From the NCBI GenBank assembly GCA_025928585.1, contig JAICJG010000014.1, positions 1 to 37,954 on the forward strand: a stretch of DNA of 37,954 bases, read 5' to 3'. Every line of letters begins with the position of its first letter. The first letter of the stretch is position 1. The notes beneath the pieces were generated by a model that made no database searches, was not told the DNA's origin, and saw only the letters and a list, made by a program, of their open reading frames with translations. Shown one piece after another: positions 19,114 through 31,273 of the stretch. The DNA is from Rhodanobacteraceae bacterium. GTDB lineage: Bacteria; Pseudomonadota; Gammaproteobacteria; Xanthomonadales; Rhodanobacteraceae. The position numbers and the translations under genes were made by a program.

Positions 19114-20777
19114 CTATTTGCCGGACCGGTCGTTGCCCAGGTTGTCGGTCGACTCGATGAACTGCGCGGCTTCGTCGTGCAACTGCTTCAGCGAAGGCAC
19201 GTGCGCGTAGACCATGTGGCCGGACGGGAAGAAACCGTAGCTGATGTTCTTTTGCAACTTCTCCGGGATCGGCAGGTGGTGCATCTCGTAGATCGCAGTG
19301 TAGAACGGCGTGGCAAGGTCGTAGAAGCCGCCGAACAGCCGCACCTTCATGTCCGGGTTGTACTTCATCGCCACCGCGAGGTCGAGCATCACGTTGGGCG
19401 TGCCGCCGCGCGAGTAGCGCTGGCCCGGGGCCTTGTGCTTCCAGTCCCAGCTGAAGTCCTCGGCGCCGTACACCGACGGCCGGTACTTCATGCCTTCGCC
19501 GAACTTGAGCTCGTTGCGCACGTAGCCGTTGAACGCCGAAACATACGCGGAACTGATGGCCGCCGACTGCGGGTCGTAGTCGGACTCCTTGCCGAGCGGA
19601 TCCATGGTCGGACCCGAGAAGCGGGTATCCAGGCGGCCGGTGGTGGTGTCGCTGCCGTTTTGCAGTTCGTGCTCGAACATCCCGCCGTCCACGCGCAGGT
19701 CCGCCTTGAGCAGGTAGTCGACGGGCAGCCCCGTGTAGTCGTGCAGCTTCTCGGCGATCTCCTGTTTCTTCGCGGCGCTCAGGGTGGAGCCGGCCGCCAA
19801 GGCCTGCTCGTAGTCGGTCTTGGCGAACTGGATGACCTGCTTGAGCAGCGGCGCGAGGCTGCCGCCATTGAACTTCGGCAACCTGTGGTGGTACCAGGCC
19901 GTCGCGGCGTAGGTCGGCAGGCCGAGCACGTAGGACATGTCGATGCCCGGGTTCATGTTGGCGCCGTCGATGCTGAGCGAGAAGTTGAGGATCTGCGACA
20001 GCAGCATCACGCCATTCAGGTCGACGTTGTATTCGGTCTGCAGGACGTTCGAGAGCACCGCCGAGCGGGTGGTGCCGTAGCTCTCGCCGAACAGGTACTT
20101 CGGTGAATTCCAGCGGTTGTACTTGGACAGGAACTGGGTGATGAAGTGGGCGAAGGACTGGGCATCGCCATCGATTCCCCAAATCTGCTTGGCCAGTTCC
20201 TTGCGGTCCTTCTCGCGCGCGGCGTCGTCCTTGCCCTGCGGCAGCAGGCGGCCGAAACCGGTGCCCGGCATGTCGATGAACACGAGGTCGCTGGCGTCGA
20301 GCAGGCTGTAGTCGTTGTTGACGAGTTGGTAAGGCGCCGCCGGCGTATGGGTGTCGTCGTTGGTGACCACTCGCCGCGGGCCCCATGCGCCCATGTGCAG
20401 CCACACGGTCGAGGAACCGGGGCCGCCGTTGTAGATGAAGGTGACCGGGCGCTTGGACGGATCGACGCCCTGCTTGAAGTACGCGAAATAGCTCATCGCG
20501 ATTTCGGGCGTGGACTCCTTGGAGCCGGTGCCGTTGATCACCATGGTGCCGGCCACTGCCTGGTAGCTGATCGTCTTGCCCTCGACGGTGACGGTGCCGT
20601 GAGTGGTGGACGACATCGGCGTCGACAGGCGCTGGACCAGGCTCTCGCGACCGCCCTCGGCCTGGCTGGCGCCGCCCTGTGCGGAGCTGCTGGCGCTGGC
20701 CGGCGGCGCGGCGAAGGCGGGGACGCTGCACAGCAGCAGCGAGGCGATGGCAACGGCTAGACGATTGGATTTCATGG
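19114..20777 (-). CDS. S10-family serine carboxypeptidase-like protein, secreted
   Basis: MKSNRLAVAIASLLLCSVPAFAAP signal peptide; FIYNGGPGSSTVWLHMGAWGPRRV; YLFGESYGTTRSAVL (GESYG nucleophile); FYDLATPF and FPSGHMVY. Confidence 0.92.
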
Positions 20778-20930
20778 ACGCTCCGGCTGATCTGATCGAG
20801 TGGTCTGGTCGAACGGAACCCGAGCGCGTGGCCGCGTTCGGGGACACCCGAGTATGCGCGTGGACGTGTCGATCGTCATACGCCACAAGTCATGCATCGA
20901 ATGCGTGCTGGAGGCGACCCGCACGTTCCG

Positions 20931-21123
20931 GTAGGTTGGGCTGATCCCGGGCTTGTGCCGGGAGAAGCCCAACCGTCGACCCGGAAGGGGACGCGGCAGC
21001 GGTTGTGGGCGGATCAACGGGCTTGTTGTTGGGCTTTGCTGCGCTCAGCGCCAGCCTACAAGAGCCCAACGGGGCGGAGGAGGCGGTTGGGCTCCGTTGC
21101 GCTCGACGGCAACCTGCAAGAGG
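20931..21123. repeat. Dispersed intergenic repeat, copy B (GTAGGTTGGGCTGATCCCGGGCTTGTGCCGGGAGAAGCCCAAC plus two further TTGGGCT...CCTRCAAGAG segments)
   Basis: Three related segments in the gap between the S10 gene and the kinase-like gene. Confidence 0.75.
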
Positions 21124-21139
21124 TCCCGACGCTGCCTGA

Positions 21140-23332
21140 TTAGCGGTCGGCGTCTGCGACGGCCGGCGCCGCGTGCGTGGCATCGATCACGCGCACCACG
21201 CGGAAACCGACGTTGGTGTAGCCGATGTCCGAATCCGCGGTGCCGCGCCGCCCCAGCGGCGTCTGGTGGCCGCCGTCGCGCCAGGAAAGCCCGCGGAAGA
21301 CCCGCTCCCCCTTGCTGCCGCCCGCCAGCCATTCGCTGACATTGCCGTACAGACCGTACGCGCCCACGCTGCTCGGCAGGTAATGCCCGACCGGCGCGGT
21401 GCGCGCCGCGCCGTCGTTGCACGACAGGCGGTCGTTGTCCATGGCGCTCTGGCGGCTGACATCGTCGACGTTGCCGAGCTGGCAGGGCGTCCCTTTCGGA
21501 ACGCCGTGCGCGGCGCGCAGCCATTCGCCGCCGGTCGGCAGCCGGTAGGGTTCGCCGGTTGCCTTCGAGAGCCATGCTACGTACGCCTCGGCGTCGTTCC
21601 AGCTCACGCATACCGCCGGATGATCGTCCTGCTGCTTGAACCCGGGAGCCTGCCAGGTCAGGTGCTGGAACCGCGAGAACAGGTTGTAGGCCTCCAGGCA
21701 ACGCGACGCCGGGCGATGGGTGGCGCGCACGAACGCGGCATAGTCGCCGCGGGTGACCGCGACCCGTTCGATGGCGAAGGCCGGTGCGTGGCCCGCCGCC
21801 GGCACGTACACGAGCGCGGGGCCGCCGCGGTCCTGCAGCCGATCGCCGGCGACCGGGGTGGCCGCGCGGCGTTCGGCCGCGGCGAGGTCGAAACCTGCAG
21901 GGTAGGTCGCGGGCAATGCCTTGGCGAGCGGCTTCAATTCGGCCAGCCGGCGCGCGTCGCGCTTGTCGGCCGCCGCGACCATCGCCTCGCCGACCTGCCG
22001 TGCGAAGTCCACCCGGCCGGCACGCCAGTCGCGGCGGGCCACCGGTCCCGCGTGGGCCGCAAGGAGGTCCGCCCGCTTCAACAGGACGATCGCACGCGGC
22101 ACGCGCTGGTCCTGCCAGGCACCATCAAGCCGCTTGCGCAGCGTCGCCAGCATGGCATCGACGCCCGCGGTTGCGCCAGGGTTGCCGGGATCGAGCAGCA
22201 GTGCGGCGAGATATTGCTCGGCCGCGTTGTTGCCGGCCGGCGCGAACAGGTGCCCGGCCGCGCGCGAGGCGTCCGCCTGCCGGATCAATGCATAGGTGCG
22301 GGTCTCGATCGATGACGCCGTGCTCGGGGGAGCCGGGGTTTCCGCGGGTGCCTTAGGTGCCGCGGTCGCGGCCATCGCGGGTATCACGACCGCTTCGGGA
22401 CGGGCCGCGGCCCGCGGGCGCGAACCCAGGGTCGCCCACGCCGCGGCGGTCAGGATCAGCGCCGCGGCCAGTCCGCCGAGTCCGATCGCCCAGCGCGGCA
22501 CGTGCGTACGCTCGCTGGGTCGCTGGCCCTTGCCGATGGCGTGATGGCCATCGATCGCGGTCAGCGCGTCGGCCATCTCCTCGGCGCTCTGGAAGCGTTC
22601 CTCGGGCGATTTGGCCAGAGCCTTGTCGATCCACGGTTGCCATGTGCTCACCATGGGCGGCAAGCGCGGGACCGGCTGCTCGATGTGGGCGACGGCAGTG
22701 GACACCGCGTCGCTGCCCTCGAATGGCAACGACCCGGACAGGAACTCGAAGGCGAGGATGCCGACGCTGTACAGGTCCGAGCGCTGGCCGGGTGCCGCGC
22801 CGCGCGCCTGTTCGGGGCTCAAGTACGCGCCGGCCGACGCATGCCGCAGGCCGAGCTCCGCCGCGCAGCGGGCGATTCCGAAATCGGCGAGCCGCGGCTG
22901 GCCGCGCTCGTCCAACAACACGTTGGCAGACTTGATGCCGCCGTGCACGATCCCGCGCCGGTGGGCGTTGCCGAGCGCGTCCAGCAGGGCCCGCAACAAT
23001 CCCGCGACGTGCAGCGGGCGGGTGCGGAGGTTGAGGTGCGACAGGCGCGCGCTCAGCAGGAACGGCATCGAGTGGAACAGGCGCCCATCCGCGGTGCGGC
23101 CAATCTGGTGGATGCCAACGATGTTCGGGTGCGAGAGCCGGGCATTGGTGCGCAGCAGTTGCTCGAAACGGCCCACCGCGTTGTCGTCCAGCGGGCGCCA
23201 CAGCTTGATCGCGACCTGGCGCTCGAGCGAGCGCTGGGTCGCCTCGTACACGGTCGCGACGCCGCTGGTGCCGACCGGCCGGACCAGCCGGTAGCCGGGA
23301 ATCTCGATCTGGTGTGGAGTCGTGTCGTTCAT
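21140..23332 (-). CDS. Ser/Thr kinase-like domain, TM segment and C-terminal SUMF1/FGE-sulfatase domain (probable pseudokinase)
   Basis: MNDTTPHQIEIPGYRLVRPVGTSGVATVYEATQRSLERQVAIKLW; GIVHGGIKSANVLLDERGQPRLADFGIARC; TM AIGLGGLAAALILTAAAWATL; C-term PYRLPTGGEWLRAAHG ... GAYGLYGNVSEWLAG ... VFRGLSWRDGG ... NVGFRVVRV. Confidence 0.9.
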   Translation of the reverse strand: MNDTTPHQIEIPGYRLVRPVGTSGVATVYEATQRSLERQVAIKLWRPLDDNAVGRFEQLLRTNARLSHPNIVGIHQIGRTADGRLFHSMPFLLSARLSHLNLRTRPLHVAGLLRALLDALGNAHRRGIVHGGIKSANVLLDERGQPRLADFGIARCAAELGLRHASAGAYLSPEQARGAAPGQRSDLYSVGILAFEFLSGSLPFEGSDAVSTAVAHIEQPVPRLPPMVSTWQPWIDKALAKSPEERFQSAEEMADALTAIDGHHAIGKGQRPSERTHVPRWAIGLGGLAAALILTAAAWATLGSRPRAAARPEAVVIPAMAATAAPKAPAETPAPPSTASSIETRTYALIRQADASRAAGHLFAPAGNNAAEQYLAALLLDPGNPGATAGVDAMLATLRKRLDGAWQDQRVPRAIVLLKRADLLAAHAGPVARRDWRAGRVDFARQVGEAMVAAADKRDARRLAELKPLAKALPATYPAGFDLAAAERRAATPVAGDRLQDRGGPALVYVPAAGHAPAFAIERVAVTRGDYAAFVRATHRPASRCLEAYNLFSRFQHLTWQAPGFKQQDDHPAVCVSWNDAEAYVAWLSKATGEPYRLPTGGEWLRAAHGVPKGTPCQLGNVDDVSRQSAMDNDRLSCNDGAARTAPVGHYLPSSVGAYGLYGNVSEWLAGGSKGERVFRGLSWRDGGHQTPLGRRGTADSDIGYTNVGFRVVRVIDATHAAPAVADADR

Positions 23333-23632
23333 CATCTCGCAGACACTGTACGCTGGCCGTGGCCGGCGTTCCATGCACGGCCGGCGACGGACGCTGCCAT
23401 CCCGCCGCTGCGATCAAAGCCCGGATGCGCCAGCCGGCGATCTGCATGCACGAAAAATGCCAGTGCCCGCCCGGGCGCGGCGGCCGGCCAACGGACGAGT
23501 GGGCGTCACCGGGAGCGCGCGCCGCGTATCCGGCTGCGGCCGTTCCCGATCGTGAGCACCCGGGCGCGCGGGCAACGTATGGCAGCCACGGCTCCTTCGC
23601 CCGCCGCAGGGTCCGCGCGCGCATCCGCGGGG

Positions 23633-24538
23633 TCAGAACAGCAACGAGGACATCTTGCGGCGGGTTGCCGAGACGAGCCCCTCGTCGTGGACGATCCGGA
23701 AGGCATCCAGCAATCGGCGGCGGGCCAGGCCATCGCTCCAGTTGCGGTCGGCCGCGAGGATCGCGAGCCAGTGATCCATCGCGGCGCTGGCGTCGCCGCC
23801 AAGCAGTTGTCGCACCGCGAGGCCGTCGTGCGCGGCAAGGTCGCTCGGGTCGCCTTGCACCCGGCCCAGCAGCTCGCTCGCGGCCGGAATGGCCGAAAGC
23901 GACTGGTGCATCGCGAGCAGCGCGGCCAGTGCCTTGGCGCGGTCGTCGCCGGCCAGCTCGACGGGCAGGGCATCCAGCGCCTCCTGCGCCTTGCCGGTGT
24001 CGCCGCCGCGTGCACGCGCCAGCGCAAGATCGAGCTTCAATCCCGCATTGTCGGGCTCGTCCGCGAGGGCCTTTTGCAGTCGCACCACCGACTCCTGCGG
24101 CGTTTCGACCGCCGGCGTGCCCTCGTCCAGCTCCTGGGCGGGCGCCTCGATGCGCGCGGCGGGTTCCACGTGGTGGCGCTTCAGGAACTCGCGCACCTGC
24201 GATTCGGGCAAGGCGCCGGAAAACGCATCCACGATCTGCCCGCCCTGGATCAGCACCACCGTCGGGATGCTGCGTACCCCGAACATCCCGGCGAGCTGCT
24301 GTTCCTTGTCGCAGTCGATCTTGGCGAGCTTGAACGCGCCCGCGTATTCGTCTGCGAGCTTTTCCAGGATCGGCCCGAGCGTCTTGCACGGCCCGCACCA
24401 GGTCGCCCAGAAATCCACCAGCACTGGGGTTTCGAGCGAAGCCTGCAGGACATCGGTTTCGAAATTGGCCTCGCCGGCCTCGAAGACCTGGGTGCCGGCA
24501 GGCCGGGCTGCGCTGTCGGATTTGGCGACGGAATTCAT
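23633..24538 (-). CDS. Thioredoxin-domain protein with TPR-like C-terminus (CnoX/YbbN-like)
   Basis: PVLVDFWATWCGPCKTLGPILEKLADEYAGAFKLAKIDCDKEQQLAGMFGVRSIPTVVLI; C-terminal TPR-type helices. Confidence 0.93.
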   Translation of the reverse strand: MNSVAKSDSAARPAGTQVFEAGEANFETDVLQASLETPVLVDFWATWCGPCKTLGPILEKLADEYAGAFKLAKIDCDKEQQLAGMFGVRSIPTVVLIQGGQIVDAFSGALPESQVREFLKRHHVEPAARIEAPAQELDEGTPAVETPQESVVRLQKALADEPDNAGLKLDLALARARGGDTGKAQEALDALPVELAGDDRAKALAALLAMHQSLSAIPAASELLGRVQGDPSDLAAHDGLAVRQLLGGDASAAMDHWLAILAADRNWSDGLARRRLLDAFRIVHDEGLVSATRRKMSSLLF

Positions 24539-24563
24539 GGACGACTCAATGGAGGTGGGCGGA

Positions 24564-25952
24564 TCACATTCCAAGGCTGGATTTGAGGTCCGCCGCGGTC
24601 GGCTCGCCGTTCCGCTTGTATACGGTGCCGGCCTTCATCACGAAGTCGATCTTCTTCATCAACGAAATGTCCTCCAGCGGATTGCCCGGGACCGCGACGA
24701 CGTCGGCGTACTTGCCGGTCGTGATGCTGCCGAAATCATTCTGATGCTTCAGCAACGTCGCAGCGTGCGTGGTTGCCGCCTGGATCGCATACATCGGCGG
24801 GATACCCGCCTGCACCATGTACACGAATTCCTGCGCGTTCTCGCCGTGCGGATAGACGCCCGCGTCGGTGCCGAACGCGATCTTGACGCCGGCCTTGTAA
24901 GCCTTGCCCGCGGTGGCCAGGATCTTCGGGCCGACTTCCAGCGCCTTGCGCGCGACCTGTGGCGGGTACCACCCTTCCTTCGCCTTGCCCATCACGTATT
25001 CGCCGGCGATGATCGTCGGCACGTACCAGGTGCCGCGCTGCTTCATCAGTTTCATGTCCTGATCGTCCATGAAGGTGCCGTGCTCGATCGAGTCGACGCC
25101 CCCGAGCACCGCGCGACGGATCGCTTCCGCGCCGTGAGCGTGCGCGGCCACGGTGAAGCCGTAATCGTGCGCGGCCGCGACCACTGCCTTGATCTCGGCC
25201 AGCGTCATCTGTGGATTTTCGGAACTGGAACTTTCATCCAGCACGCCGCCCGATGGCATGATCTTGATCAAGTCCGCGCCGTCCTTGTAATGCTGGCGCA
25301 CCGCCTTCCATGCGTCCGCGGGCGAATTGATGATGCCGTCCTTGGGGCCCGGGTTGCCCTGCAGGTCCCAGCGGTAGCCATCAGTCGGATCGGCGTGGCC
25401 GCCGGTGGTGCCGATGAACTTGCCGGCGGTGAAGATGCGCGGTCCCGCAATCTCCCCGGCATTGATCGCGTTGCGCAACGCGATCGAAGAGTTGTCGTGC
25501 TCGCCGAGATTGCGGACGGTGGTGAAGCCCGCCAGCAGCGTGCGCCGCGCGAACACCGTGCTTTCGATCGCGTAGTCGGCCGGGTTCAGCCGGAACTGGT
25601 CGCTGTAGCTGGACTTGCTGAACTGCGACGTCAAATGCGTGTGCGAATCGATCAGCCCCGGCAGGCAGGTGTCGTTCGCGGGCATGTCGATGACCTTCGC
25701 GCCGTCGCGGTTCACCGAGCCCGGCACCACTTCCTTGATGCGTTCGCCGTCGATCACGATGCTGGTCGCGCCCAGCATTTTCCCCGCGAGCGTGTCGATC
25801 ATGTGCGCGCAGTGGATCACCGTGAGTTCGGGCGCGGGCGCTGCATTCGCGACGGGCGCTGCGGCCGCCTGCATCGTGCCCAGCGTGAGCGCGGTGATCG
25901 CCAGCGTTAAGTGAAGTTTGCCGACGATGCCGCTGCGCGTTGACGGATGCAT
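24564..25952 (-). CDS. Secreted amidohydrolase family protein
   Basis: Signal peptide; CLPGLIDSHTHL, HAHGAEAIRRAVLGGVDSIEHGT, FGTDAGVYPHGENAQEF: amidohydrolase metal-binding motifs. Confidence 0.92.
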   Translation of the reverse strand: MHPSTRSGIVGKLHLTLAITALTLGTMQAAAAPVANAAPAPELTVIHCAHMIDTLAGKMLGATSIVIDGERIKEVVPGSVNRDGAKVIDMPANDTCLPGLIDSHTHLTSQFSKSSYSDQFRLNPADYAIESTVFARRTLLAGFTTVRNLGEHDNSSIALRNAINAGEIAGPRIFTAGKFIGTTGGHADPTDGYRWDLQGNPGPKDGIINSPADAWKAVRQHYKDGADLIKIMPSGGVLDESSSSENPQMTLAEIKAVVAAAHDYGFTVAAHAHGAEAIRRAVLGGVDSIEHGTFMDDQDMKLMKQRGTWYVPTIIAGEYVMGKAKEGWYPPQVARKALEVGPKILATAGKAYKAGVKIAFGTDAGVYPHGENAQEFVYMVQAGIPPMYAIQAATTHAATLLKHQNDFGSITTGKYADVVAVPGNPLEDISLMKKIDFVMKAGTVYKRNGEPTAADLKSSLGM

Positions 25953-26068
25953 GGTGCTCCCCTCGATTGGCCGAGCGCGCATCTTAGCGGCACATTGGCA
26001 GCAGGGCCGCCGGGTGTGACTCGGGCTGGCGGTTTGTTTCCGAATCTCGCGGCAACAGCAGGCCTTGA

Positions 26069-26450
26069 AGGTCGATCGAAGTCTTCCGCACCATCCGGCC
26101 GGGCGACGTCTTCGGCATGCCTGGGTTCGAGGGGCGGGCGAAGACACTCGCCGAGATGGATGCCGCCGTCGCGGGAGAAGTGAAGCAGTGACATGCCCGC
26201 GGTCGATACGGACGTCGTCGTTCGTGACCTTGCCGGGGGCGATGCAGCGCAGGCGCGTGCCGCGCGCAGGCTGGTCGATGGCGGCGACATCGCGTTGTCG
26301 TGCACGGTGTTGCTGGAAACCGAATGGGTGCTGCGCAGCCTGTATGGATACGATCCGCAGCGTATCCGCGCGGCCTTGACGGCGCGGGAGAGTAGGAGTC
26401 GGCTCCCGTCGGCCTGCACGCCGCTTGGCGCTTTTGCTGCACTGCGGTAG
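26069..26450 (+). pseudogene. Remnant of a VapBC-like toxin-antitoxin pair (antitoxin C-terminus plus N-terminal half of a PIN-domain toxin)
   Basis: Frame before 26191 reads SIEVFRTIRPGDVFGMPGFEGRAKTLAEMDAAVAGEVKQ*; one base later ATG at 26193: MPAVDTDVVVRDLAGGDAAQARAARRLVDGGDIALSCTVLLETEWVLRSLYGYDPQRIRAAL, then unrelated sequence and a stop. Confidence 0.75.
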
Positions 26451-26495
26451 GCTGGCCGCTTTCCCCACCGTTCGCTGCCGGATCGCATCACCGCC

Positions 26496-29246
<2,751 letters not shown>

Positions 29247-29405
29247 ACACGCCTCGTGGCGCGGGTTGCCGCTGCTATCCTTTGGCAGATTCGGTATTTC
29301 GGGCAGCCCGGGCGCCGCATGCTTTTCTTCCGGCTTCCGCAGCAAGGGGGGCTCGGGGTTGGCTCTTGTGCTCGTGCGACTGCATTCCCCGGCGCTGGCG
29401 CGCCG

Positions 29406-29427
29406 ACCCCGTTCCTCGGAAGGGGGT
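29406..29427. repeat. Inverted repeat ACCCCGTTCC-TC-GGAAGGGGGT in the leuS-lptE gap
   Basis: 9 of 10 bases pair; inside an unusual 230-bp intergenic spacer. Confidence 0.6.
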
Positions 29428-29476
29428 GTTTGCAGGCTTGCACCTTTGAATCTGATGCGTCGCGGGAGCTGATTCG

Positions 29477-30037
29477 ATGCGGATCCCAAAGTGGCTGGTC
29501 TTGCTGGCGTGCCTCGCCACCGCCGCTGCGCTCGCCGGCTGCGGATTCCACCTGCGCCGGAGCGCGGCCCTGCCGGCGCCGATGGCGCAACGCGTCTACC
29601 TCGACGTCAATGGCGGCGGGGAATTTCCGCGCTCACTGGCCGCGGCATTGCGGGCGAGCAAGGTCGAAGTGCTGGACGCGCCGGAGCCGGGGGTGCCGAC
29701 CTTGTCCGTGCCCGTTGCGGCGTTCTCCTCGCGGCTCCTGACGAGCAGCGGATTCCAGCGCGTGGGCGAATACGTCGTGGGCTTCGAGGTACAGTTCCAG
29801 TTGACCGCTGGCGACGGAACAGTGCTCCTGCCGAGGCAGACGATCGACCTTTCGCACGAATTCGCGATCGACCAGACCCAGTTCTCGGCAATCTCCAGCG
29901 AAACCGAGACGATCGAACGCAGCCTGGTGCGCGAGATGACCGCCGCGGTAATGCGCCGGTTCGAGGCGCGGGCGGCGCAGTCGCCATCCTCCGCCGCGCC
30001 CACGTCCGGGCCCGCCTCCGGTGGCAGCGCGGGCTGA
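29477..30037 (+). CDS. lptE: LPS assembly lipoprotein LptE
   Basis: LAGCGFHLRR lipobox; conserved position between leuS and holA. Confidence 0.92.
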   Translation: MRIPKWLVLLACLATAAALAGCGFHLRRSAALPAPMAQRVYLDVNGGGEFPRSLAAALRASKVEVLDAPEPGVPTLSVPVAAFSSRLLTSSGFQRVGEYVVGFEVQFQLTAGDGTVLLPRQTIDLSHEFAIDQTQFSAISSETETIERSLVREMTAAVMRRFEARAAQSPSSAAPTSGPASGGSAG

Positions 30038-30040
30038 GTC

Positions 30041-31069
30041 GTGACGATCGAACCGGACGGCTTCCCCGGGACCCTGGCCAAGGGCGACCTCGCGCCGGTG
30101 TACCTGCTGGGCGGCGAGGAACCGCTGCAATTGCAGGAAGCCGGTGACGCGTTGCGGGCGCGCGCCCGCGCACTCGGCTTCACCGAACGCGACGTGCTGG
30201 ACGTCGAGCCGAACTTCGACTGGGACCGGCTGGCGCGGAGTGGCGCGAGCCTGTCGCTGTTCGCCTCCAGGCGCCTGATCGAATTGCGCCTCCCGACCGG
30301 CAAGCCCGATCGCGACGGAGCCGCCGCGATCACCGAGTGGTGCAAGTCGCCGGCACCCGACACCGTATTGCTGATCAGCGCGATGCAGTGGAGCAAGAAG
30401 CACGAAGGCGCCTGGGTGAAGGCGGTCGAGCGTGCCGGCCGCTACGTGCGATTGCAGGCACCGCGCGTCGATCAATTGCCGGCCTGGATCAGGGCGCGCA
30501 TGCGCGCCCACGGCTTTGCGCCTTCCGCCGACGCGGTCGCGTTGTTGGCCGCGCGTGCGGAGGGCAACCTGCTCGCGATCGCCCAGGAGATCGACAAGCT
30601 CGCGGGGTTGCGGGGCCCGGGCCCGGTGGAGGCGCAGGAGCTGGAGGCGCTCGGCGAAGAGAATGCCGTGTACGACGTGTTCCGCCTCACCGACGCTGCG
30701 TTCGGCGGCGACGCGCTGCGCGCGCTGAAGATCGTTGCGGGGCTGCGTGCGGAAGGCGAGGAGCTGATCCCGATGATGGGTTGGGTGCTGAACCAGCTCG
30801 ACCTCGCGCTGCGGCTCGCATCTGCGTCCGATTTTGCGAGCGCGGTGCGCAACGAGTACAACTTCTGGCCCGCGCGCCAGAAGCTGTTTGCCGGTGCGTT
30901 GAAGCGCGCCGGTCGCGGCGACGCGCACTGGCGGCGCTGTCTTGCCTGGTGCGCGAGGATCGACCGGATGGCGAAGGGCCGCGAGGCGGGCGACCCGTGG
31001 CGCGAGATGGAACGGCTCATGGTCGCGATCGCGCAGCCGCGCGCGGCCGACGTGTTGCTGGCGGCATGA
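30041..31069 (+). CDS. holA: DNA polymerase III subunit delta
   Basis: LAPVYLLGGEEPLQLQEAGDALRARA ... GNLLAIAQEIDKLAGL; GTG start; conserved neighbourhood. Confidence 0.93.
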   Translation: MTIEPDGFPGTLAKGDLAPVYLLGGEEPLQLQEAGDALRARARALGFTERDVLDVEPNFDWDRLARSGASLSLFASRRLIELRLPTGKPDRDGAAAITEWCKSPAPDTVLLISAMQWSKKHEGAWVKAVERAGRYVRLQAPRVDQLPAWIRARMRAHGFAPSADAVALLAARAEGNLLAIAQEIDKLAGLRGPGPVEAQELEALGEENAVYDVFRLTDAAFGGDALRALKIVAGLRAEGEELIPMMGWVLNQLDLALRLASASDFASAVRNEYNFWPARQKLFAGALKRAGRGDAHWRRCLAWCARIDRMAKGREAGDPWREMERLMVAIAQPRAADVLLAA

Positions 31070-31203
31070 AGAAGAGCAGGATCCGTCCGCGAATGAACGC
31101 AAAGTGTGTGAATGAAGTAGCGCAGGATCGGTCCGCGAATGAACGCAAAGGGCGTGAATGAAGAAGCGCAGGATGGGTCCGGAAATGAACAGGAAGAATG
31201 CGA
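31066..31203. repeat. Tandem repeat, 3 x 46 bp, overlapping the holA stop codon
   Basis: ATGAAGAAGAGCAGGATCCGTCCGCGAATGAACGCAAAGTGTGTGA / ATGAAGTAGCGCAGGATCGGTCCGCGAATGAACGCAAAGGGCGTGA / ATGAAGAAGCGCAGGATGGGTCCGGAAATGAACAGGAAGAATGCGA. Confidence 0.95.
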
Positions 31204-31273
31204 ATAATCCAGCACGGTTCGACCTCGTCTGCGCTTGTCCGCCTTCCTTTGCGGATTGCGATTGCCTCTCATC

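Noticed and set aside
21140-24538. Kinase-like/SUMF1 protein plus thioredoxin-TPR as a type VI secretion or defence cassette
   Set aside because: No T6SS or effector genes in the window; adjacency alone is insufficient
22502-24586. 694-aa plus-strand ORF opposite the kinase-like and thioredoxin genes
   Set aside because: Spans two genes and their gap in antisense; no recognisable motif
26193-26450. Intact VapC toxin gene
   Set aside because: Only the N-terminal half is PIN-like; the C-terminal acidic residues needed for catalysis are missing
31066-31203. 46-bp tandem repeat as a CRISPR array
   Set aside because: Units are contiguous with no spacers and no cas genes are present
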